A stretch of 64,000 bases of DNA from Maribacter orientalis (GTDB taxonomy: Bacteria > Bacteroidota > Bacteroidia > Flavobacteriales > Flavobacteriaceae), in assembly GCF_900109345.1 (NCBI RefSeq), contig NZ_FNZN01000002.1:62001-126000 (forward strand). Direction: 5' to 3'. A model generated the notes under the pieces. It ran no database searches and had not been told where the DNA came from. It worked only from the letters and a program-made list of their open reading frames with translations. Positions 45,405-53,552 of this stretch are shown here, piece after piece (positions within the stretch are counted from its first letter, which is position 1; each line of letters starts with the position of its first letter). The position numbers and the translations under genes are program-made.

Positions 45405-46265
45405 ATGCGACAACTAAAGATTACCAAACAAATAACTAACAGAGACTCCAAATCATTAGAAAAGTATTTTCAAGAAATAAGTAAAATTGATTTAATTACT
45501 GCAGATGAAGAGGTAGAACTGGCTAGAAGAATTCGTGAGGGTGATCAAAAGGCGCTAGATACGTTAGTAAGTGCTAATTTAAGATTTGTGGTATCTGCCG
45601 CTAAACAATATCAAAATAGAGGCTTACGACTTACCGATTTAATAAATGAAGGCAACTTAGGCTTGGTCAAGGCTGCCAAACGTTTTGATGAGACCAGGGG
45701 GTTTAAATTTATATCATATGCCGTTTGGTGGATTAGACAATCCATTCTGCAAGCGCTTTCTAATACATCACGGGTAATTCGTTTACCACAGAATAAAATC
45801 GCTACCAATACTAAGATATATCAGGTGTATTCAATTTTAGAACAAACCTACCAAAGGCCTCCAAGCCCTACAGAAATTGCCTCAGAACTTGACATTAGCG
45901 TTTCTAAAGTAAAAAGCTCTATTAAATCTTCGGTTAAACACATATCCTTAGATGCTCCTTTTAAAGAAGGTGAGTCTTCATCATTATATAATGTTATAGA
46001 ATCTAAGAAACTAAATAGTCCTGATAAGGAAATGATCGATGAATCTTTAGAGACCGATATCGATCAAGTGCTGAATAGAATTCCTGAAAGACAGAGTGAT
46101 GTTCTTCGACTTTACTTTGGTCTCGGCAATCAACAACCAATGAGCCTAGTTGAAATAGGAGAGCTGTTCGATGTTACTAGAGAACGCGTTCGTCAAATTA
46201 AAGACAAAGGTATTAGAGCACTGCGTCGTAAAGGCAATACAGAAATGCTACGGTCTTATTTATAA
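45405..46265 (+). CDS. RpoD-like sigma factor, divergent paralog
   Basis: A 286-residue sigma-70 protein without region 1.1, the size of the Bacteroidota primary sigma. Regions: 1.2 about 17-47, 2 about 53-122 (LRFVVSAAKQYQNRGLRLTDLINEG and YAVWWIRQSILQAL), 3 about 133-205 and 4 about 222-280 (RLYFGLGNQQPMSLVEIGELF, VTRERVRQIKDKG). Against the usual flavobacterial primary sigma, as I know it, regions 2.4/3 differ: NTSRVIRLPQNKIATNTK instead of a form with EQSRIVRLPLNKIGS, and region 4 ends in RALRRKGNTEML. The gene is therefore more likely a second, alternative RpoD-like factor. It lies alone ahead of the proline genes. Confidence 0.85.
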   Translation: MRQLKITKQITNRDSKSLEKYFQEISKIDLITADEEVELARRIREGDQKALDTLVSANLRFVVSAAKQYQNRGLRLTDLINEGNLGLVKAAKRFDETRGFKFISYAVWWIRQSILQALSNTSRVIRLPQNKIATNTKIYQVYSILEQTYQRPPSPTEIASELDISVSKVKSSIKSSVKHISLDAPFKEGESSSLYNVIESKKLNSPDKEMIDESLETDIDQVLNRIPERQSDVLRLYFGLGNQQPMSLVEIGELFDVTRERVRQIKDKGIRALRRKGNTEMLRSYL

Positions 46266-46326
46266 GACAACTTCAATACGATAAGCATTAATTACTGCTT
46301 ATAAATCAATTATTAACCCTACTAAC

Positions 46327-46400
46327 GATAGTATAACATAAGCTTAACACGTCTAATTAGGACGTGGTTAAACATATGTTATGTTGTACACTATACTATT
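46327..46400. repeat. Long imperfect inverted repeat after the sigma gene
   Basis: The two sides of a hairpin centred on CACGTC-TAATTAG-GACGTG (46348-46366) extend outward through TTAA/TTAA to ATAACATA/TATGTTAT and TAGT-/ACTA-type pairing, covering about 74 bp with small bulges. It could be a structured RNA, a strong terminator of the sigma gene or a small palindromic mobile remnant. A weaker hairpin, ATAAGCA/TGCTTAT, lies just before at 46281-46302. Confidence 0.5.
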
Positions 46401-46405
46401 ACACC

Positions 46406-46597
46406 ATGAAATTTATTTATGTTAAAAGACAAAGCAGTACCAAAGAATTATATAGAACAAGAACAAGTCTTAAAAACTTAAAGGTTACTTCGATCACAAA
46501 ATACTTTTTGGGTATACCTATTAAAAAGGTGCATACCTATAGGCAAATCTACTATGGCAGAAAAAACAATGCTATTGAAAAAATGCTATTTATTTAA
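46406..46597 (+). CDS. Possible small basic protein, 63 residues
   Basis: An open frame from an ATG at 46406 giving a 63-residue lysine/arginine/tyrosine-rich peptide. It has no known motif and begins just inside the end of a large inverted repeat. It ends 38 bp before proC. It could be a real small gene or chance; no family is recognised. Confidence 0.3.
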   Translation: MKFIYVKRQSSTKELYRTRTSLKNLKVTSITKYFLGIPIKKVHTYRQIYYGRKNNAIEKMLFI

Positions 46598-46635
46598 AAA
46601 CATAAAATAATACGATTAATACAAAATTTGAATTT

Positions 46636-47451
46636 ATGAAGATATTAGTAATAGGAGCTGGAAATATGGGATTGACCTATGCAGAAGGCATGTCGAAATC
46701 TAAATTATTGAAGAAAAGAAATATAATGGTTTTGGATACTTCCGAAGAGAAATTGGAAGAATTAAGGGAGAATCCACAATTTGATGCGTTCGATGATTTA
46801 AAAAAGTGTGCCCCACAGGCAGATATTATTTTCATTGCTGTTAAACCTTATCATGCAGAGAGTGTTTTTTTAAAATTAAATCCGCTGGTAAAACCTGGGC
46901 AGATTATAATTTCCATTATGGCGGGTGTTACTATGGAAACTATAAAAAATCTAACCGGACTTACTAAAATAGTTCGAGCCATGCCCAACTTACCGGCTTC
47001 AATTGGCAAAGGATTAACGTCTTTTGTTGCTTCTAATGATGTCACGAGAATTGAATTGTTGACCATTGAAAGTTTATTGGATACTACAGGGAAATCTGTT
47101 TTGGTGAGCGATGAAAATTTTATTGATGCCTCAACAGGTATTTCTGGAAGCGGACCTGCCTATGTTTTTTACTTTATGCAAAGTATGATGGAAGCTGCAC
47201 TGAAAATGGGCTTTACACCAAACGTATCAAAAATTTTAGTGGCACAAACCTTTACCGGTGCCATCGAACTTTTTAATCAGAATGAATTATCACCAAATTC
47301 TTGGATGGACAAAGTTGCCAGTAAAGGTGGTACTACCCGTGCGGCGTTAGATTCTATGGAAAATAATAATGTTGGAGAATTAATTAAAGAAGCGGCATTC
47401 GCAGCTTTTGAGCGTGCCGTTGAACTAGGTAAAGAAAAAGTACATGTATAA
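46636..47451 (+). CDS. proC: Pyrroline-5-carboxylate reductase
   Basis: A 271-residue NAD(P)H enzyme. The N-terminal Rossmann motif VIGAGNMG (residues 4-11), the mid motif V-R-A-M-P-N-L-P-A, and the C-terminal ProC signature GSGPAYVFYF with later A-S-K-G-G-T-T-R-A-A-L are all present. It performs the last step of proline synthesis from glutamate. It overlaps proB by 8 bp, so the proCBA genes are one transcript. Having all three proline genes in this order suggests a dedicated proline supply, possibly for osmotic stress. Confidence 0.96.
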   Translation: MKILVIGAGNMGLTYAEGMSKSKLLKKRNIMVLDTSEEKLEELRENPQFDAFDDLKKCAPQADIIFIAVKPYHAESVFLKLNPLVKPGQIIISIMAGVTMETIKNLTGLTKIVRAMPNLPASIGKGLTSFVASNDVTRIELLTIESLLDTTGKSVLVSDENFIDASTGISGSGPAYVFYFMQSMMEAALKMGFTPNVSKILVAQTFTGAIELFNQNELSPNSWMDKVASKGGTTRAALDSMENNNVGELIKEAAFAAFERAVELGKEKVHV

Positions 47452-48232
47452 ACAGAAAATTGTAGTTAAAGTAGGTACGAACGTAATGACCAATAAAGAC
47501 AACCGGATCGTAAGACCCGTGTTACGGAATTTGGTACAACAGATTGCTGAACTTTATGAACGAGATATTTTGACCGTACTTGTATCCTCTGGATCCGTAA
47601 TTGCAGGTAAAGAGGTTTTAGGTACATCAAGTATTGAGAATGACACACAGCGCAGACAGGTATATTCCGCCATTGGGCAACCTCGTATGATGCGTCATTA
47701 TTATAATATTTTTAATGATTATGGAATGAAATGTGCGCAGGTACTTCCTACTAAAAGAGATTTTACTCCTGGGGTACACAGAGAGAACATGATTAGTTGT
47801 GTTGAAGGTTTGTTGTCCGAAGGTGTTATTCCTATAGCCAACGAAGATGATGCCGTTTCGGTGACAATGAGTATGTTTTCTGACAATGATGAGTTGGCTA
47901 GTTTAATCGCGCAACTTATCGATGCTGACAAACTTATTATTCTAACGGATATCGACGGACTCTATACTGGGCACCCGAATGCAGAAAGTAGCGATCTTGT
48001 TCAGCATGTGAATCCTGAAGAAAATCTAGATAAATTTATAAAGGATAGCAATAAGAAAGCTGGCGAAGGCCGTGGCGGTATGGGTTCTAAATTAGATTAT
48101 GCGCAACAAGCAGCAGCTAATAACATACCTACCTACATAGCTAACGGTAAAAAAAATCGCACGCTTATTGATATTATAGACGGTAAAAATGTGGGCACAA
48201 AAGTGACCCTTGAAGAAAAAATAGAAGTATAA
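47444..48232 (+). CDS. proB: Glutamate 5-kinase without PUA domain
   Basis: A 262-residue amino-acid kinase. Motifs KVGTNVMT near the N-terminus, LVSSGSVIAGKE, ANEDDAVS and LTDIDGLYTGHPN support gamma-glutamyl kinase. The PUA domain that follows in the roughly 367-residue E. coli enzyme is absent, a form known in other bacteria. It starts inside proC and overlaps proA by one base (ATAATG). It makes gamma-glutamyl phosphate for ProA. Confidence 0.95.
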   Translation: MYKQKIVVKVGTNVMTNKDNRIVRPVLRNLVQQIAELYERDILTVLVSSGSVIAGKEVLGTSSIENDTQRRQVYSAIGQPRMMRHYYNIFNDYGMKCAQVLPTKRDFTPGVHRENMISCVEGLLSEGVIPIANEDDAVSVTMSMFSDNDELASLIAQLIDADKLIILTDIDGLYTGHPNAESSDLVQHVNPEENLDKFIKDSNKKAGEGRGGMGSKLDYAQQAAANNIPTYIANGKKNRTLIDIIDGKNVGTKVTLEEKIEV

Positions 48233-49428
48233 TGAAATTACTATCTACAGAAATAAAAAACAACGTATTACAATGCATGGAACGGATTCTTGATGAAAAT
48301 CGGAAAGCCATTCTTGATGCCAATAAAAAAGATTTAGATCTCTTTAATTTGGAGGATCAAGCCATGTACGACAGATTAATTGTTACCGACGCTAAAATTG
48401 ATGGAATGATCACATCTATCAAAGAAGTGAGGTCACAAGAAGATCCGGTAAGCAAAACCATTTCAACGAAATCTTTAGAAAACGGTTTAGAAATCAACAA
48501 TAGAACCGCACCCTTTGGCACCATCATGATTATTTATGAATCTAGGCCAGATGTAACTATTGAAGCTGCGGTTTTAGCATTTAAGGCGAATAACAAGATA
48601 TTTTTAAAGGGAGGCAAAGAAGCGTTGCACAGTAATACCATCCTTACTGAACTATGGCATCAGGCCTTGGAAGAAAACGGATTGTCAAAAAACTATATTC
48701 AACAATTAGTTTTGAACCGTGAGGAAACCCAAATGTTTTTGAAAAATCCACCAGAAAAATTAGATTTAATTGTGCCAAGAGGCGGTGAGCGCCTAATTAA
48801 CTTTGTTAAGCAAAATGCCACCGGCGCTGTGCTTGTAAGTGGACGTGGCAATAATTTTCTATATGTAGATGAAAATGCAGACTGGGAGAAAAGCGTAAAA
48901 GTTATTCTCAACGCAAAAACAGCTAAAATATCGGCTTGTAATGCGTTGGATAAAATCTTGATCAGTTCCAAAATTGAAAATTACACCGAAAAACTTAAAG
49001 ACCTCTATAAGCTGTTACAAGTGAACGGGGTAGAAACGTTAGTGGATAACGATGTCAACATTTTAATTGAAGGATCCAATCTCATTAAAGATGCATCCGT
49101 TTGGAAAGAAGAATTTCTTGCAATGAAATGTTGTTTGGGCGCTGTTGATTCTCTCGACGAGGCCATTGAAAAAATCAATATGAATTCCGGTGGCCATTCC
49201 GCAACCATCATGACCTCCAATAAAGAATCGGCCATGCAATTTATGGAAGAAGTGGATTGCGCTGCGGTATACCAAAATGCATCTACACGTTTTACCGATG
49301 GCGGACAAATGGGTGTTGGGGCAGAATTAGCTATTAGTACCGATAAGCTACACCATAGAGGTCCATTGGGTCTAAAGCAATTGGTTACCAATAAATATTA
49401 TGTATTTGGTGACGGTCAAATACGTTAA
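48232..49428 (+). CDS. proA: Gamma-glutamyl phosphate reductase
   Basis: A 398-residue aldehyde-dehydrogenase-family enzyme, slightly shorter than the usual 410-417. The catalytic Cys lies in KISACNALDKIL. Other motifs are T-I-M-I-I-Y-E-S-R-P-D-V-T, LIVPRGGERLINFV and a late Q-M-G-V-G-A-E-L-A-I-S-T. It reduces gamma-glutamyl phosphate to glutamate semialdehyde, which cyclises to the ProC substrate. The start codon shares one base with the proB stop. Confidence 0.96.
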   Translation: MKLLSTEIKNNVLQCMERILDENRKAILDANKKDLDLFNLEDQAMYDRLIVTDAKIDGMITSIKEVRSQEDPVSKTISTKSLENGLEINNRTAPFGTIMIIYESRPDVTIEAAVLAFKANNKIFLKGGKEALHSNTILTELWHQALEENGLSKNYIQQLVLNREETQMFLKNPPEKLDLIVPRGGERLINFVKQNATGAVLVSGRGNNFLYVDENADWEKSVKVILNAKTAKISACNALDKILISSKIENYTEKLKDLYKLLQVNGVETLVDNDVNILIEGSNLIKDASVWKEEFLAMKCCLGAVDSLDEAIEKINMNSGGHSATIMTSNKESAMQFMEEVDCAAVYQNASTRFTDGGQMGVGAELAISTDKLHHRGPLGLKQLVTNKYYVFGDGQIR

Positions 49429-49464
49429 TAAAATTTTCAGTTACATAAATCCAAATCAGAATTA

Positions 49465-50307
49465 ATGTTCGAAAAAATAGAAACCATTGAGGGTGCATTA
49501 GTATATCATGGAAATATACATAATCGCATTTATTTCTCTGAAGCAAACAAAGTTGATTTAGGTATATTTCTTCCTAAGATGAAGGACCTCGCAAAGAAGA
49601 AGAACTATGAAAAAATTCTAAGTAAAGCACCCGAAGAGTCGATGGATATCTTGACATCCAACGGTTATATAGTAGAAGCAAAAATTCCAGGTCTATATAA
49701 TGGCACTATAGATGGTTACTTTCTTGCAGACTTTATTAATAAAGAACGATATATTAACAACGAAAAGAATCTGAAAACAATTGCTACGGTCAAAACCATT
49801 GCAATTGCGGCAAATAAGCCCAATACCGATTCTCATTTCGAGTTGCCTGTAAATCTGACCATCAAAAAACTTACCTCAATCAATTTTGAGCAATTAGAAG
49901 AATTACACCAAAAGGCCTATAAGTATCATCCTAATCAAATAAAGGATATAGCCTACTTCTCAAGGCTGAAAGAATTGAATCATCAATTCTATGGCCTTTT
50001 TGAAAATGAAGAATTATTGGTTTCTGCCATCTTAGCCGTTCATGAAGATGAGGCAAATATGGAGATTGTAGATTTTGTTACCCATCCAGATTATCGCGGG
50101 CAAAACCTCTCTTATTTTCTCGTTCAAAATATAAAAGAAGAGATGAATAGTTTAGGATGCCAAACAGTTTACGCCATGGTAAGGGCAACTTCATATGGTT
50201 TAAATATTACCTATAGTAAACACGGTTTTATTTTAGCTGGTACTTTAACCAATAATTGCATGGTACGCGACACATTAGAAAGTATGAACGTTTGGTATCT
50301 CAAATAA
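49465..50307 (+). CDS. ablB: GNAT acetyltransferase, AblB-like (putative beta-lysine N-acetyltransferase)
   Basis: A 280-residue protein with an N-terminal region of about 150 residues and a GNAT fold at about 150-270 (acetyl-CoA loop V-T-H-P-D-Y-R-G-Q-N-L-S). The ending E-S-M-N-V-W-Y and the general plan, including a mid L-Y-N-G-T-I-D-G-Y-F-L, resemble AblB proteins that make the osmolyte N-epsilon-acetyl-beta-lysine. The usual partner lysine 2,3-aminomutase (ablA/kamA) is not in the window, so the substrate is uncertain. It follows proA by 36 bp, which places a possible osmolyte enzyme beside proline synthesis. GNAT is firm, AblB likely. Confidence 0.75.
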   Translation: MFEKIETIEGALVYHGNIHNRIYFSEANKVDLGIFLPKMKDLAKKKNYEKILSKAPEESMDILTSNGYIVEAKIPGLYNGTIDGYFLADFINKERYINNEKNLKTIATVKTIAIAANKPNTDSHFELPVNLTIKKLTSINFEQLEELHQKAYKYHPNQIKDIAYFSRLKELNHQFYGLFENEELLVSAILAVHEDEANMEIVDFVTHPDYRGQNLSYFLVQNIKEEMNSLGCQTVYAMVRATSYGLNITYSKHGFILAGTLTNNCMVRDTLESMNVWYLK

Positions 50308-50354
50308 CACATTGAGAATAAACACAGATTCTTAATAGTGGTAAATAAATACCC

Positions 50355-50402
50355 AAAAGAGCTCATTATGGATGTGATGAATCATCCGAAATGAGCTCTT
50401 TT
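50355..50402 (+). terminator. Terminator of the proCBA-GNAT operon
   Basis: Perfect 13-bp outer stem AAAAGAGCTCATT/AATGAGCTCTTTT with an inner GGATG/CATCC hairpin. It begins 48 bp after the acetyltransferase stop codon. Confidence 0.85.
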
Positions 50403-50407
50403 AATCT

Positions 50408-50428
50408 ATTGTCTCATTTTATGACAAT
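50408..50428. promoter_or_regulatory. Candidate operator upstream of the NrtR-like gene
   Basis: ATTGTC, nine bases, GACAAT, located 68 bp before the regulator start. A TTTG (50434-50437) and a degenerate -7 box follow 20 bp apart. Position suggests a binding site for the regulator or another factor. Confidence 0.4.
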
Positions 50429-50495
50429 AATTCTTTGATTAGATGATAAATTGTACTTAATTTGAAAACGTATTCAAATTTTATCAAATTAATCA

Positions 50496-51194
50496 ATGAA
50501 AGGTTTAGAAAACAAGAATTTCATACCCAACCTTTCCTTTGATTGTGTCATTTTTGGTTTTAACGGAAAGCTTCTTAAAATACTCATTTTAGAATACCAA
50601 AACACGGGGGTATATGCCCTACCTGGTGGTTTTATAGAAATTGACCAAAGTATAGATGATGCCGCAAAACAAGGAGTTAAGGAACGTACTGGTTTAGATA
50701 ATGTCTACTTGGACCAGTTCTATATTTTTGGTAATGTCGATCGGGCAGACCCAGGGCATATGAAACGTATTCTAACTGCAAACAATGATAATACCGAAGA
50801 GAATAGTTGGATGTTGGAGCGTTTTAATACCGTTGGCTACTACGCCCTTATAAATTACGAGGAAGTAACCCCTACACCAGATGAATACTCAGATAGTATA
50901 GGATGGTATGCAATAGATGAACTACCAAAATTAATGATGGATCATAATAATATTGTGGAAAAAGCCTTGCAGGTACTTCGTAGCAATCTTAGCGAAAAGC
51001 TTATTGGTATGAACCTACTGCCTTCAAAATTTACCATGAAACAATTACAAATGGTTTTCGAGGCGGTTCTAGACCAAAAATTAAGACGTACCACATTTCA
51101 AAGAAAAATGCTATCGCTAGACATTTTAGAACGGCACGAAAAACTTTTTCAAGGTAAGGCACATAAAGCCCCTTATCAATATAGCTTTAAATAA
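50496..51194 (+). CDS. NrtR-like regulator: degraded Nudix domain plus winged helix
   Basis: A 232-residue protein. Residues about 10-150 are a Nudix fold, but the catalytic box (G-x5-E-x7-R-E-U-x-E-E-x-G-U) reads G-F-I-E-I-D-Q-S-I-D-D-A-A-K-Q-G-V-K-E-R: Glu to Gln, Arg-Glu to Gln-Gly and the last Glu to Arg, so hydrolysis is lost. Residues about 160-230 are the winged-helix domain of NrtR-type proteins (K-F-T-M-K-Q-L-Q-M-V-F-E-A-V-L and T-T-F-Q-R-K-M). In Bacteroidota such proteins often control sugar use and bind a sugar or nucleotide-sugar ligand. It precedes the exported GH3 operon by 41 bp and probably regulates it. Confidence 0.88.
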   Translation: MKGLENKNFIPNLSFDCVIFGFNGKLLKILILEYQNTGVYALPGGFIEIDQSIDDAAKQGVKERTGLDNVYLDQFYIFGNVDRADPGHMKRILTANNDNTEENSWMLERFNTVGYYALINYEEVTPTPDEYSDSIGWYAIDELPKLMMDHNNIVEKALQVLRSNLSEKLIGMNLLPSKFTMKQLQMVFEAVLDQKLRRTTFQRKMLSLDILERHEKLFQGKAHKAPYQYSFK

Positions 51195-51235
51195 ACAGTA
51201 AAAACTTAATCATAACACTTAATAAAACAACAAAA

Positions 51236-52114
51236 ATGAAAAAATCAACACTTAACAACATTTTAAAATGTATCCTACTCGCCATATTCATGTGCGGTAC
51301 GATAACAACCTACGCACAAAAGAAATTTGGCGGACTAGCACTGTATACCGTTAGAGACGACATGGGTACCAATGCAAAAGCAACGTTACAAGCGGTCGCC
51401 GATGCCGGCTTCAAAAATATTGAGGCTGCTGGGTATGAAGATGGTAAATTTTATAATATGAGTCCCGTAGAGTTTAAAAAATTGCTAAAATCTTTGAAGC
51501 TTAAGCCAATTAGCACACACCAAGGTTCTGTTACCTTAGAGAATGCAGACCAGATGATGGCTGATGTAAAAGCTGCTGGCTTCAAATATTTCGTAATTCC
51601 TGTACCACCAATGGGCATGTTCGAGTTCAATAGAGAGAAAATGAGCATGGGCATGAACGGCACAATGGAAGATTTGGCCAAGATTTTAACTACACTAGGT
51701 GAAAAAGCCAATAAAGCAGGATTAAAATTATTATACCATAACCATGATTTTGAATTCAAAAAGAATGCCGATGGTATTGTACCAATCGATTACTTATTAG
51801 AGAACGTAGATTCTAAATTATTAAACTTTCAAATGGATTTATATTGGGTGACCAAGGCAGGAGCTAATCCTATTGCCTATTTCAACAAATACCCAGGACG
51901 TTTCAAAATCTGGCACGTAAAGGATATGGATGACCAAGGAAGATTTGCCCCTGTAGGTAAAGGTTCAATTAACTTTAAGAATATTTTGGACAACAAAAAA
52001 CTATCGGGTATGAAATATTACATGGTAGAACAAGACATGACTTTTGATGGATTAAAACCATTGGATGCTATTAAAATTAGCCATGACGGACTTAAAGAAA
52101 TAGGCTTCAAATAA
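51236..52114 (+). CDS. Exported sugar isomerase/epimerase (TIM barrel)
   Basis: A 292-residue protein with a signal peptide (about 1-28, ending T-T-Y-A-Q). The rest is a xylose-isomerase-like TIM barrel: A-D-A-G-F-K-N-I-E-A-A-G early, then Y-H-N-H-D-F-E-F (about 168-175), Q-M-D-L-Y-W-V and W-H-V-K-D-M-D, which carry metal-binding His, Glu and Asp. Exported members are common in Bacteroidota and some act on keto-sugars. First of four genes with short spacing (49, 15 and 8 bp). The substrate is unknown. Confidence 0.87.
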   Translation: MKKSTLNNILKCILLAIFMCGTITTYAQKKFGGLALYTVRDDMGTNAKATLQAVADAGFKNIEAAGYEDGKFYNMSPVEFKKLLKSLKLKPISTHQGSVTLENADQMMADVKAAGFKYFVIPVPPMGMFEFNREKMSMGMNGTMEDLAKILTTLGEKANKAGLKLLYHNHDFEFKKNADGIVPIDYLLENVDSKLLNFQMDLYWVTKAGANPIAYFNKYPGRFKIWHVKDMDDQGRFAPVGKGSINFKNILDNKKLSGMKYYMVEQDMTFDGLKPLDAIKISHDGLKEIGFK

Positions 52115-52163
52115 AATTTTCAAAAGCGCTTTTACTTTTCAATCGCGCAAAAATTCAATTAGG

Positions 52164-53537
52164 ATGAAAAGAAAAGATTTTATAAAGTCCTCGACCACTT
52201 TTGCAGCAGGTACTGTATTGTTTCCTATGATTTCTTGTAGAGATGAAAAGAAAACAATTGCTGAAGAAGTTACTGCCCAAGTAAGAAAAAATTGGGCAGG
52301 AAACTATACGTATACTGCTGAAAATCTTTTTGAACCCTCTACCGTTGAAGAAGTACAAGCATTGGTCAAGAAACTAGATTCTCAAAAGGCCTTAGGTTCT
52401 TGCCATTGTTTTAATAACATTGCCGATAGTCCTTTAAACCAGATTTCAACGAAAAACCTTAAAGGAATTATTGACTTAGATGAAAAGGCCATGACCGTGA
52501 CAGTAGGTGCCGGAGCTAAATATGGTGATTTTGCTACCGAACTTCACGATAAGGGCTATGCTTTACATAACCTTGCATCTTTACCACATATTTCAGTAGC
52601 AGGCGCTTGTGCAACTGCAACACATGGATCTGGGGTTACCAATGGTAATTTGGCCACTAAAGTTGTAGCCATTGAATTGGTTAATGGAAAAGGGGAAATA
52701 GTTCAAATTAGCAAAACGGATGATCATGAACTTCTCAATGCCTGTGTAGTTAGTTTGGGTGCCTTAGGTATCATTACAAAAATGACATTGGAGATTGAAA
52801 AAACCTTTGATGTTAGACAAGATGTGTTTCAAAACCTTCCCTTAGAATCTTTAAAAGACAATTTTAACGCTATACTATCTGGTGGATATAGTGTTAGTCT
52901 TTTTACCGATTGGCAAGACCAGAACATAAGTCAAGTTTGGGTAAAAAGAAGAATGGACCAAGAAATAAAAGATTTAGGTTCCGATTATTATGGTGCTACA
53001 GCAGCAACAAGAAATTTACACCCAATCACAGAACTATCTGCAGAGAATTGCACCGAACAAATGGGCGTACCCGGTCCATGGTACGATCGTTTACCACATT
53101 TTAAAATGGGCTTTACCCCAAGTAGTGGTAAAGAGTTACAATCTGAATTCTTTATTCCACGTGAAAAAGCACTAGATGCCATTCTAGCTTTAGAAAAAAT
53201 AGGAGAAAAGTTCAAGCCTCAATTAATGATTACCGAAATACGGACTATTGCAGCAGATGAGCTTTGGATGAGCCCCTGCTATCACCAAGATTGTGTAGCT
53301 ATACATTTTACTTGGGAACAAAACCCCAAGGAAGTCGGTGAATTAATAAAAATCATTGAAAAAGAACTTGAACCTTTTGTATATCGCCCACATTGGGGGA
53401 AAGTGTTTACTATAGCCCCAGCTAATTTACATTCTCGATACCCAAAGTATTCAGAATTTATTACGTTGGCAAAGCAGTTAGACCCTATGGGCAAATTCAA
53501 AAACGATTATCTAAATCAAAATATTTACAACTCTTAA
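52164..53537 (+). CDS. FAD-dependent alditol-oxidase-like protein, exported
   Basis: A 457-residue flavoprotein of the vanillyl-alcohol-oxidase/PCMH family. The N-terminus (MKRKDFIKSSTTFAAG, Cys25) looks like a Tat-like or lipoprotein signal. His81 in GSCHCFNNIAD matches the histidine that carries FAD covalently in alditol oxidase (GSRHSFNDIAD form). V-A-G-A-C-A-T-A-T-H-G-S-G contacts the FAD, and the end Y-P-K-Y-S-E-F, then D-P-M-G-K-F, is typical. Family members oxidise alditols or aldonolactones with O2 or another acceptor. Second of the operon; probably oxidises a sugar or alditol outside the cytoplasm. Confidence 0.85.
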   Translation: MKRKDFIKSSTTFAAGTVLFPMISCRDEKKTIAEEVTAQVRKNWAGNYTYTAENLFEPSTVEEVQALVKKLDSQKALGSCHCFNNIADSPLNQISTKNLKGIIDLDEKAMTVTVGAGAKYGDFATELHDKGYALHNLASLPHISVAGACATATHGSGVTNGNLATKVVAIELVNGKGEIVQISKTDDHELLNACVVSLGALGIITKMTLEIEKTFDVRQDVFQNLPLESLKDNFNAILSGGYSVSLFTDWQDQNISQVWVKRRMDQEIKDLGSDYYGATAATRNLHPITELSAENCTEQMGVPGPWYDRLPHFKMGFTPSSGKELQSEFFIPREKALDAILALEKIGEKFKPQLMITEIRTIAADELWMSPCYHQDCVAIHFTWEQNPKEVGELIKIIEKELEPFVYRPHWGKVFTIAPANLHSRYPKYSEFITLAKQLDPMGKFKNDYLNQNIYNS

Positions 53538-53552
53538 TTAACTTTCAACGAA

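Noticed and set aside
49005-49391. 128-codon minus-strand frame inside proA
   Set aside because: proA is complete and conserved on the plus strand; the opposite frame has no recognisable product.
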